DNA of 64,000 nucleotides from positions 1,114,976-1,178,975 of the forward strand of contig JAOWBW010000158.1 in the NCBI GenBank assembly GCA_026119855.1. Direction: 5' to 3'. Of the stretch, positions 44,385 through 54,196 are shown one piece after another; the stretch's first letter is position 1; each line of letters opens with the position of its first letter. The DNA comes from Campanula takesimana (lineage: Eukaryota > Streptophyta > Magnoliopsida > Asterales > Campanulaceae). Made by a program: the position numbers and the translations under genes. Under the pieces are notes generated by a model. That model saw only the letters and a list, made by a program, of their open reading frames with translations. It made no database searches and was not told the DNA's origin.

Positions 44385-44674
44385 GGCCATTAGAAGGTGC
44401 AGAATTTTCAAGTTCGAAAATTTTGTCTCAAAATTGTTTTTCCCCGATTATTAAAACTTTGATCCAATCAAAAATTAATAACCAACAATTCTGAATCCAC
44501 CATAATTTATTTATTGCGATTGAATCGTGCGATTAAAGTTGCAAAACAATACACCACATAAAATTACAAAACACATAAGCATCATATATTCCAATATTCA
44601 TATCATGCAAGGCACATAAACAATTTATATACACATAACATGATCTAGGTATTGAAATAATCAACATGAACGGG

Positions 44675-44686
44675 GCTCTGATACCA
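44675..44686 (-). other. Copia-D primer-binding site
   Basis: The minus strand reads TGGTATCAGAGC next to the LTR; initiator-Met tRNA type. Confidence 0.95.
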
Positions 44687-44687
44687 C

Positions 44688-46172
44688 TGTTGGGTTTCCA
44701 AGTAACATGCGCAGCGGAATATAGCAATTAAAATTTTAAGAAACCCAAAGCCATGGATCCGTTCATATGATTAAATCAAATACAACATAATGAATAAAGG
44801 AAAAACTAACCCTTGATGGCTATCAAATTTCTCTTGGTCTTTGGTGGAGATTTGAAGACTTGATCACGATCACAAAGCTTGAATTCGAACTTTGAAGATG
44901 ATGATTTTCACCCTCTAGCGGTATCCACACTTCGAACGAATATCAATTGAACTTTTTTGATCTTGGTTGCTAGACCAATATTATGAAACACACTTTCACA
45001 ATTTAATAAAGAACTATATGGAATTTATTTGTGAATTATTTTGTTCCTCAATCAAGGATATCTTAGAACAAAATAAATTCTCTCTCCAACACTTTGGAGA
45101 CTCACAAAAAGCTATTCCTGCGGTTCTGGCCGAAATCATCCTTTTATACACAGGCAAGACCTATTCCAAATAGGAACCTTGTGTCAAAAGACATTCCAAA
45201 TCGAATTAGGAAAGTGCCAGCCGACAGTACTGTGCGGCCGCCCAGAATACACTGTGCGGTCGCACATTTATCTGAAACAAACAGGTACAAAATTGGGCTA
45301 AGTGTGCGGCCGCCCAGTCCACACTGTGCGGTCGCCCACTTCCCCAGAATGTCAAGAATTTCCAAAATTCCAATTTAGTCATTTTAAAGATTCATTCTAT
45401 TGTGTGTGACCCTCTAGGATTATACTAAGTTAGCAATGGTTTCAAACATGAAACCATAAGATATGATTAGGTTCTAGCAAACCGTTACACCTACCCAAAT
45501 AGTATAACTAGATACAAGTTCGCATTCCTTTAGAATATGTCACAATCCCTTTGTCCACGATGTCATTGAACACAAGTCATGGTCAAACAGTCAACTTGTT
45601 TTGTTCAATACTTTTTCGATTCCGAATATGTTGATAATTCAAATGCTATTGATCCAATCAATCCATTTGAGTCCGGCCGAACATTTCATCAATATCATTC
45701 CTTCGAGGGGCCCAAGCTTGACATCTCTCCGTGGAGGGACAAATCCATTTAGCTTATTATTCTTCCCAACGGGAATCCGATTATGCCAATCATACCCTTT
45801 ATAACTACCGTGTTAAGGTAGCGTTTGAATATGTCAAACACAATGTTCATCAAGTGGAAGACTATAATAACTTCATGTCTAAGGATTCAAATGATATAAC
45901 TAATATGAGATATATGTTCGACATAGACCATGACATAAATCTCATACAGCAGGTCATGTCCAGTACCTTGTTCCAAACAAGTACCCATAAATCTAACATG
46001 ATCATCCCATGATCATTTAGCATTTATACGAGTGCTTAATAAGTACTAGGGACGGAGATTATTATAAGTAAACATGAACAACAATAATAATCAAAACATA
46101 TCTTTATTGATATGAAATAAATGATAACAATTACAACGTTTATTAAACGTGCCTAGGGCACCACTGCCAACA
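44688..46172 (-). repeat. Copia-D 5' LTR
   Basis: 1485 bp with TG/CA ends. A minus-strand TATAAAA lies at 45142-45148. CG words TGTGCGG start at 45231, 45253, 45303 and 45325 (steps 22, 50, 22), about 90-180 bp upstream of the TATA on the element strand. AATAAA near the outer end may be its poly(A) signal. Confidence 0.95.
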
Positions 46173-46182
46173 GTATCTACAG

Positions 46183-46200
46183 TGGCGACTCTGCTGCGGA
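46183..46200 (+). other. Tat-D primer-binding site
   Basis: TGGCGACTCTGCTGCGGA, two mismatches to the Tat-C site. Confidence 0.8.
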
Positions 46201-47425
46201 GATAAGACATGGAGGGTTAAACTTGCATTTTCTGCTTTTGGTGTTCTTTTATTCTGTTTTCTGGGCATTCTGGTAAAAAGGGTGGGAAGCGCGCGCCTCT
46301 TGCCTTCTTGGCCTGAAGCGCGCGCGTCCGACCCTTATTACCAGAATCGCCCACCTTCCATCTTGTCCCTCAAATTTCATATTTCTATGCTAACAAGTTT
46401 CTACAGGGGAAAGTTACATAATTTGTGACCAGGGCAATCCCCTGAGTCCGCGGTTTCTTCTGACATTCTGACAGGTACCCCAAATGCGCGCGCCTCCCAC
46501 GTTCATGGCGCAATGCGTGCGCTTCCCACGTAACTGCCCTGAGTCACACGCTTCTGGGCCATTTTCCAGAATAGAACAGTGAACAGAATGGGAAGTTTTG
46601 ATAATGTGTGGGCACCGGGCCTGTATACACCCCCTTTTACTTTTGTTTATTCATTTTTATCGGTCACACGGGTGATTCGAAAGTTGTAAATTACGTGCTT
46701 TTTTGTTTTTTTTATTTCCTTTGAAAAAAAAAATATTTTGTCACTTGTTAGACCTCACACTACGTGCACAATTCTTATCAACTGCTCACTATCGAGTCGC
46801 ACAAGTCCAACCCCAAACCCGTCGAGGCCCGTCCTAGGAAGTTTCAAGCTCCACCCGACCTTGATTCTTCCAAAGTGGTCAACCTCAGCCCATGACGTAG
46901 TTCATGACTACAAGTCGGGGGTGACCTTTAAGCCTCTCTTTAGCCGAGCACCAACCATACAACTCTAGTTAGGGTCTAACACTCCGTGACTCAAGTCGGT
47001 TTCCATGTGCCGAGATTTCTCTAAACTAATGTCTTCAAATCATACATGCCACTCGTTGTTATGGACGAAATAAAAATCCGTCCCCAAGTGGTCATAATGG
47101 ACGCTAATAAAAAATCCGTCCCCGCATGTATGCTTTACTACATTAATTTAGTTTAATCCCGACACATGTAGGATTCACAAGCGTGGTGGAATTCGATGAG
47201 TATATGGGACCGCGAGAAGGTCTGTATACTAGTGTGACGATTCCACTATTTTTCTAGAAACCCCAAAAAGGACTATGTCCTTCCGACTTTGTAAATAAAT
47301 AAATAAAAACCAGTCATTTTTCTTATGTGCTTGAGTCTTTTTCCTTTATTTGTGGGTTAATTATTTTACTCAAAATATGTTTGTGGGGCCAACCTAAGAT
47401 CGACCGTGTTCTCTCAATAGGTCCA
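46201..47425 (+). other. Tat-D leader
   Basis: CG words start at 46289, 46318, 46347 (weak) and 46486, 46515, 46544 (last weak), all 29 bp apart. Twin hairpins GGACG/CGTCC lie at 47063-47083 and 47099-47121. It has the same order and nearly the same distances as Tat-C. Confidence 0.7.
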
Positions 47426-48426
47426 ATGGCTTCCAACATCAACAACAACAAGGGTTAGAAAATCTCCGTGTCCAACGAAAGGCTCTTCAACATAATAAGA
47501 GCCATGGGGGAACAAATGGATAGACTTGTCGAGGATGCCCACCGTAAGGATGATTTGTGGCAAGACCATCTTGATCTCGAGAGGAAAATTCACTAGGAAG
47601 AAGTGTCCGAACTTAAGGCTCGTTTGCAAGAGCTCACCGACCTTAAGGCAAAGGTCCACGGTAAAGTATGCTCAAGTGGCTCATCCCTCAAAAGTCACAA
47701 AAGTGCCACCAATGACCGTGTCTATACCCCTCTCAATGGCATGACCATCACCGAGGCCTACGAAGCTCTCAAAACCAAGAGACAAATTCTCCTCTCCAAG
47801 GGTACAAGCAACCACAACCATTGCGTCGCAAATGCCACACGTGTGACTATCACCAATGCAGCGGTCATCTCACCGAGGATTGCTTCTCCATCCGCAACAT
47901 CGTCCAAGACTTGATTGACAATGGTGAGTTTACCGTGGTTGAAGAACAACAGTTAGAGAATGAGAACATGCAAGATCTCATCAAGGAAGGGCAGATTTGA
48001 AATAGGGTCTCCAAAGAATGCCGCAAGGAGGCTATAACAAATTCTCTTTCTCTCCAAGGGTACAAGTCCAAGTCCAGTCAACCTAATTGCGTCGCTTGAA
48101 AGGTGTCTAAACATGAAGGCATCACACAAGGGGACATCAACGACGACATCAACAACGAAGACATCAACAACGACAAGGTCAATCATGAAGCAAAGTTTTC
48201 AAAAGGGGATAAAAAAAAAAAAGAGGGGCTCGCTAGGTTGAAATCCTCAAATCAACCTAGGCAAAAGTTAGAGCACAAAAAAAAAAAAAAAAAAAATCCC
48301 CCTCAATCAAAGAAGTACAAGATCAACATCATTCCTCCAAATGAAGGACGAAGAAACAACCATCACAACGAATGGAGCATCCACAAGAACTATGGTGACC
48401 TGAGCCTCTACACTGGAGGAACGTAG
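47426..48426 (+). pseudogene. Tat-D gag remnant fused to 3' UTR sequence
   Basis: The start MASNINNNKG is followed at once by a stop, then ISVSNERLFNIIRAMGEQMD and a coiled-coil-like segment. It then jumps to TNDRVYTPLNGMTITEAYEA, which in Tat-C lies about 200 residues further on. After a frame change the Cys/His cluster CDYHQCSGHLTEDC and VQDLIDNGEFTV follow. Beyond 48100 a lysine/asparagine-rich frame leads into the hairpin motifs and stops at 48426 (GDLSLYTGGT). That last part is probably non-coding. Confidence 0.7.
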
Positions 48427-48922
48427 GCAACCTTCGGGTCCGGTCTCATGCAAGAAAGAAGATATGTTTAGCCCTAGCGCGTTATGATGATCGGCCTTCC
48501 TCTCGAACTTGTCATGACATCTTTGTACGATTCATTTGCCAATGAATTAATCACCAAACGATTGAACAACTTTCTTAGATTTGGAATCGCTTTCCGTTCC
48601 TTGTCGAGTCTAGGGGTTTCTCTTCTTTTTGCGACACTCCCAGTTTCTTGCAATCAAACTGGGGCTTTCTTTCTCTTCTCTCTTAATGACTTACTTGCCT
48701 TCGTGAGTCATTCAAAAAATATACATACATGAAGTCAATACTAGGGACACTTCCCTAGTCGAGTCAATGTCACTCATCTTTAGTGACAAGAGGTCTTCAC
48801 CGAAAAATCACATGTCTTATCTCCTCAGCTAGAGTCAATGCACACTTCCTCATTAATCGAGTCAAAAAAAAAAGACGCAAAAGAGATGCCCGCTAGATTA
48901 AAAACCCGAAAGGGCGGTCTAG
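48233..48922 (+). other. Tat-D hairpins and conserved 3' motif
   Basis: Hairpin at 48233-48260 (CTAGGTTG with CAACCTAG). TTCG-loop motif at 48394-48446. GNRA-type hairpin at 48893-48922 (CCC-GAAA-GGG inside CTAGATTA/CGGTCTAG). Each CTAG hairpin is followed by GGCAAAA and a GAGCAC or CAGGGTGC word, as in Tat-C. Confidence 0.65.
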
Positions 48923-49939
48923 GCAAAAAACAGGGTGCGTCATAAAAAAAATGAGAGAGTGAGAGAGAGAAGGGAAAGAGAAATGGAGATCTCCGGCCTC
49001 TAAGGAAGACAACTGCACAAGCTCTACATTGGATCTCCTCAACAAATCAATTCCCCACCGAGTCAACTTTGGGATTGCAAAAGGCTCGACAAGATATGGC
49101 ACCATCAAAGGTTGTCTTGGGTTATCGGCATCATTCTCCAGCAGTGTGCATTTTTGGGTTCATGAAAAGAAGGCCCGTGGTAACCAAGACCCATCTGAGA
49201 ACGAGCCCATCATAAAAGGGCACGAGGTTGCACAAATAATCCCTAGCTAGTCAATTGGCTTGGGCAGCAAATAGCAACAACATGTGTCTCAGTTTTTAAA
49301 GCTTCTGCAAGTATGTGCTTCTAAAGTACGCCGAAAGGCTCCCGAGAAATGGAGTAGCTCTTGCCATGTCCTCTCATGTTTGTTCCCTCGCACGAGGAGG
49401 AGTCACTCTTGCTTCGCTCAACAAATGGTGACGCCCTAGGGGCTATGTACTCAAGAACAAGGGCTTCTTTTGCTTCATTTGACAATCAATAATCCCTAGG
49501 GGCTATGCTCGAGAAAGATGTATGAGACTATCCTCAAAGTCTCTCAAAAGGGATGTCAAAGATCCATCTTGCCATATGTGCCCGTGCTCGTTCCCCTAAT
49601 CAAGGATGGACCTTTCTCGCAATCAACGATGGCACTCTAAGGGCTACGGTCAACTCTTAAAGACTCCCTCGGCAAGAAGCAATTCACTTCAATGTCCCCT
49701 GCAACATTTGAAGCTTCATACCGAAAGGTCTCAAGGGGCTTCGCAATCTACAAATGTTTTGGGCCACAGCTTTACAGTAATTCAAGCAAAGGGCAATATT
49801 GGGGCTTCGCAATAAACAAGCTTTTGGGTAGTGGTACCCGAGCAATGCAATTTGGTAGTATTCTTATGGCTCCATGAAAGGGATCAAGATTCAATGGTCC
49901 CTCAACACTTCCAGTCAAAAGGCCTCTTGGTTTTAAAGG
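48923..49939 (+). other. Tat-D non-coding stretch with CCTAGGGGCTATG words
   Basis: No coding frame recognised. Degenerate repeats of a CCTAGGGGCTATG-like word occur near 49434, 49498 and 49640. It lies between 3' UTR-like motifs and a displaced gag piece. Confidence 0.5.
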
Positions 49940-50104
49940 AAGGCTCCAATGATATGAATGAATTTGATGATTCTTGTTAGAACTCACAGCGAGATTCTGA
50001 AGGAAGTCTTAGAGAAAAGGAAAAAGATTCAATATGCTAGACTCACCCGGCTGAGTTATAGCGGGCAATGCCAATATGTTAACTCTATAAGCAGGGTTAC
50101 GGCC
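49940..50104 (+). pseudogene. Displaced Tat gag piece
   Basis: EILKEVLEKRKKIQYARLTR and the preceding nucleotides align with the Tat-C gag at about 26345-26500 (VMREVLENRKKKQDGN). It lies downstream of 3' UTR-type sequence, so the order is rearranged. Cut by the Tekay-A LTR. Confidence 0.6.
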
Positions 50105-53100
50105 TGTCACGCCCCGGGAATCTCAAAAATCCATAAATATAAAATTTACATAATATACATCTCCAAAATACAAAATACCAAACACGGGCGTGTGAATTCA
50201 ACTATGAAATCTATACCATCAAGCAACACCTCAACGAGATTACAACTCAGAGACTAGAAACAAACGCGGAACCAAGAACCACTATTAAAAAAAATACCCA
50301 AAGTGCAACCGTATATACAAAACACTGAACGACTATGAACCCACAATAATATGCGTAAAGGCTCCGAAGGGCAACTATCCCAAATGCGATCAACCTGCTC
50401 AGAAGATTCCCGCTAAAACGGACCTCACAACGCTACCACTTGCTTTCCTGGGGGGGTGGGTTAAGGAAAACAATTTGAAACAAGAAACGGGGTGAGATAA
50501 AATCTCAGTAAGTCACTAAATGCATCTATATGGCATAATATCATGCAAATCAATGATATAACTGAACAAGTAAATCACATAACAACAAATGAGAAAGATC
50601 TCTATCGCCAACTGTCCCATACCAGTTGGAAATAACGACTAACTCATCATGCAGCACATAAGACTGAAATAAACACGTAACAAAGGATACTGAGCCAAGG
50701 TTTCACCAAACTGATAGAACAATCGCTGCGCAGCTTCAACCGATCAACCAATCAACAATAGCAGTATAACAACTGAAGAGAACCCCGGTCAGAACCGACC
50801 AATCAATCAATCAACCCATCAAGCCATCTTCATAGTAGCATAAAAGCTGAAGAGGATACCCCCGGTACCGGAACCAATAACAAAGTAACGTGCCACAAAG
50901 GGCGGGAGCCATGCCACAAAGTCATGCTCCAAAACATCTCAACCAAGCCCGATCTGGAAGAGGAAAATAAGGGCAAAACAATGGTCGACACCATGATGGA
51001 CTTGGCCGGTGCCATCACAATATCTCGCATCGCCCGACACAACCACAAATACCAGCTGGACTTTCAAATAAATGCTAAGTAATAAAATACTAGCACGGTA
51101 AACAACTAAGGATTCCAAAGTAGGGAACCATACCAATTAATCACCATAAAAGATGCAAACGATTACTCAAGAAGAGTTCAACAACAATAAACACAAGGAG
51201 TTTCTCATAAAAGAGTCCATCAACATTGACCATTAAAACATAATGATTCCAAGATAAGGCACGTACCAAATACATCCTATATATGATACCCACAAGTTAA
51301 TCTTAAAGAGCACAACCCAAACGGTCGCTCACAAATGGCACAATGACTATTACCAAAATGACCCTAAACATTTACTCATAAAGATATACTAGGACTATGA
51401 ACTCAACCATCTCATCACACCTGGAATTCCAAAGTAGGAAATCAGAATGAATACACCTTAAGGTTAATCAAACCGTAAGTACCCAATTGCCAATTCACGC
51501 TTTACCTCCGTCCATAACGAACCAATTCTAAACACCTCAAACGAATCCAAAAGGTTACCGTTATCAGAACATGATCATGACCGGACTAAACCCTACACTT
51601 TGGTGTTCAATAACAACCCTCTAGGTACTATAGGACATCGCCTAAAACCTAGACCAAGTCTTACTCGAAAATCAATTCGATTGGAACAATCACGAACACA
51701 TCATAAGATGCCCAAACATTCCCAAACAATACTTAATCAAATTACATAACACCATTGTTCACAAAGGAACCAATTTTAATTACTAAAGTGTTCCACGGTG
51801 CCCAACTAAGTCAACTAGAATAGTACTACGGAACCTAGACCGAGACTACACCTTGATCTTAAACCTCAACGAAAAGACAACCATTCTTATCTATAACCAT
51901 GCGGCCAATAGAACCATTACGTAGTACTCGAAAATAGCTTTCCAACGATAGTTTACACGTCCAAAACGGAGTCCGGACGAAGAAGTTATGGTCTCCGGAA
52001 GATTGAACGTAAAACGGACAATTTTTATAAAGTGTTCGGCCGGACATTATGAAAAATCCCTGTTTTAGCTCCGAATTTCACTCCTTTCGTTCTAAATCTT
52101 AGGAGTACCTATATATACTTCTATCCTAACATTTAAAGACAAGAAAGCTCAATTCATGTGCCTCTAAAACCCAAATAACCCCAAAATTATTAAATAACAT
52201 AAAACTAAATTTCACAACACAAACTTAATCACAAAGGACCCAATTCTATCACTAGAGTGTACTACAATGTTCACTAAGGTCGACTAGAAGGACACCCAAG
52301 ACTTAGACCAAAACGCATTCTTCAATCACCCAAAATAGCAAATGAAAACCTTCAGGGGTACTGTGCGGCCGCCCACTCGAGTCTGTGCGGTCGCCCAAAA
52401 AGCCATCAAGCAAGAACAAAACCTTTCAGATAGATGTGCGGTCGCCCTACCATTTTTGGGCGGTCGTCCAACCCTCTGATTTGCCGAAAATCGGGAGGGA
52501 TGAACTGGGTTCTTCCATTTTCAACCCAAACCAAAAATAAACCAAAATCCAACACTTTTAACTAGCATACTAAGGTACTAGAGCAACTTATAGGTCTAAA
52601 AGAACTCATATAACAACATTTAACAACCAAAATCAAGATCAAATCCCAACATTTGATTTAACACAAATATCACCAAAACAACAATAAATTTCAAATAAAT
52701 TCTAAACCTCCACAATCATCAAATAACCACTTCAAAGCTTCATGGATCACCATACAAAATGAGGATGAGCAATTTTAGCATAAAATGGGGGAAAAGCAAC
52801 TTACCTGAATTTTCTCAAAGTTGCCGGAAGTCGAATATTTTTAGCCCTCTACGATCCCAACGACGATCTAAACAAATTTCATGTTTTAAGAAATGAGAAA
52901 TAATGAGAGGAAGATGGCTAAATAGAAGAGAGAGGGAGGAGAGAAATCTTACCTTTTCTACCCAGTAAGGAGGAGAGAGAGAGAGAGAAATGAAAATGTG
53001 AGGTGAGGGAGGAGGGAGGAGGAAGGAGGATGATTATTAAAACAAAATGTTACACCTAGGCCCTTCTACTACTACCAAGAACAATTAAACCCATACTCCC

Positions 53101-53296
53101 CAACATTAACTAAGACTTACTAACTCTACACTAGCACAAATGATCGATTAAAATGCTAGGAATAAAATATTATGACACACAAAATGCACACATAATTATT
53201 TAAATAAATAAATAATTTAAATAAATAAATAAGCAATAAATAAATTATTAAATATTTATTACTAAGAAAATAGAGGCGGGTTTTCGGGTCGTTACA
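50105..53296 (-). repeat. Tekay-A 3' LTR, 3.2 kb
   Basis: It starts TGTCACGCCCCGGG and ends GGTCGTTACA. On its right is ATCTACCCTCCTTAAAAAG, whose complement is a purine tract, so it is the 3' LTR of a minus-strand element. Shared landmarks with the Tekay-B LTR include TCGCTGCGCAGCTTC (near 50725), the hairpin at 50994-51017 and GGCATTGCCAT-like surroundings. CG words TGTGCGG/TGGGCGG start at 52362, 52384, 52435 and 52457. A TATATATA lies near 52111. It is about 1.1 kb longer than the Tekay-B LTR. Confidence 0.85.
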
Positions 53297-54196
53297 ATCT
53301 ACCCTCCTTAAAAAGAATTCACCTGCGAATTCACCTATCAAAATCATAACACGCAGTCATAACGAGGCTACAAAATATCAATTCTCATATAGCACTCATA
53401 ACCCCAATCTAGTACCTATTAGATAATTCAAACATAGTCTCCACGACTCATTAACCCACATATTTTACACATACTTATCTCGAGTATACTCGTATTAAGC
53501 ATTCTAAAGTCAACTTCCTCTTTCATCCGGAATTTCAGATTCCCACGACTATCACTTGATCATCGATCCAGAAACATAACTGATTTGATCCCGGTTAGCA
53601 TTATGTCCTTGATCAACCCTTAAGTCACCAATATTCATATGTTTTACTTTTTCGGTTCCTCCGTACGTATTGACGATCTAGACATCATACCATAATCATG
53701 CTACTACCCGAACAAATAAGAGAAGGAATAGAGTTAACAATTACTGTCACCCAATGACTCAATGATATACTCAAAATTTACTGTTATCAACTATCTGATC
53801 GAATGGGATTCCATTACCACACTCACTTTCCTTATGAGATAAAACATAATACAGCCAAAATCTTGAATTTCTCAAACTACTTACATTACCTCACACTTAG
53901 TTTTCTAAGGAATTATATCCATTAACTCTTGGTAGTCTGCTATCATAACGTTTCAACTTGGTCCCAAAATAGAACAAAATATATAGTCCGCTAAGGCAAT
54001 ATCAATAAAATCACCATCAATTCCAAGTAATAGATAGTTCTATTTATTAGGTGCTAACCCTCGAAACATATACAAATACTTTATCACTCAAAATCGTTAG
54101 ATACCTCCATCTCCCTTTGGAAGCATCATTATCGATAACGGGTTGATCACTTTTCACAAAAATGGAAAACCTGACTTATCTCCAAGAAAACATAAC
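53297..54196 (-). mobile_element. Tekay-A interior, left part
   Basis: Begins with the purine tract and a 3' UTR piece homologous to Tekay-B (GAATTCACCTGCGAATTC region). No gag-pol protein is detectable on either strand. It is interrupted at 54197 by Tekay-B. It may be a large non-coding derivative or simply decayed. Confidence 0.6.

Larger units (their letters stand above)
37822..46172 (-). mobile_element. Copia-D: Ty1/copia element related to Copia-A
   Basis: LTRs at 37822-39171 (outer end lost in the gap) and 44688-46172 flank a 5.5-kb interior on the minus strand. The PBS is next to the right LTR and the purine tract (AGTGGGAGA) next to the left. The LTR start on the element strand, TGTTGGCAGTGGTGCCCTAG, is similar to Copia-A. 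Gag, protease, integrase, RT and RNase H are all recognisable but separated by frameshifts. On the right it abuts nine bases of a Tat LTR (GTATCTACA), so it inserted at the very end of the Tat-D LTR. Confidence 0.93.
46173..50104 (+). mobile_element. Tat-D: internally deleted Tat-lineage element
   Basis: Only nine bases of its 5' LTR remain to the right of Copia-D, followed by the PBS, a leader like Tat-C, a gag lacking about 200 central codons, and 3' UTR motifs. A second gag-like piece lies at 49940-50104. RT, RNase H and integrase are absent. It is cut at 50105 by the Tekay-A LTR. It is either a non-autonomous derivative or a rearranged relic. Confidence 0.8.

Noticed and set aside
38241..45340. 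GCGGCCGC (NotI) sites suggesting cloning vector or adaptor contamination
   Set aside because: They are embedded in both LTRs of Copia-D, in its leader and in a gypsy LTR with natural variants; no vector sequence flanks them.
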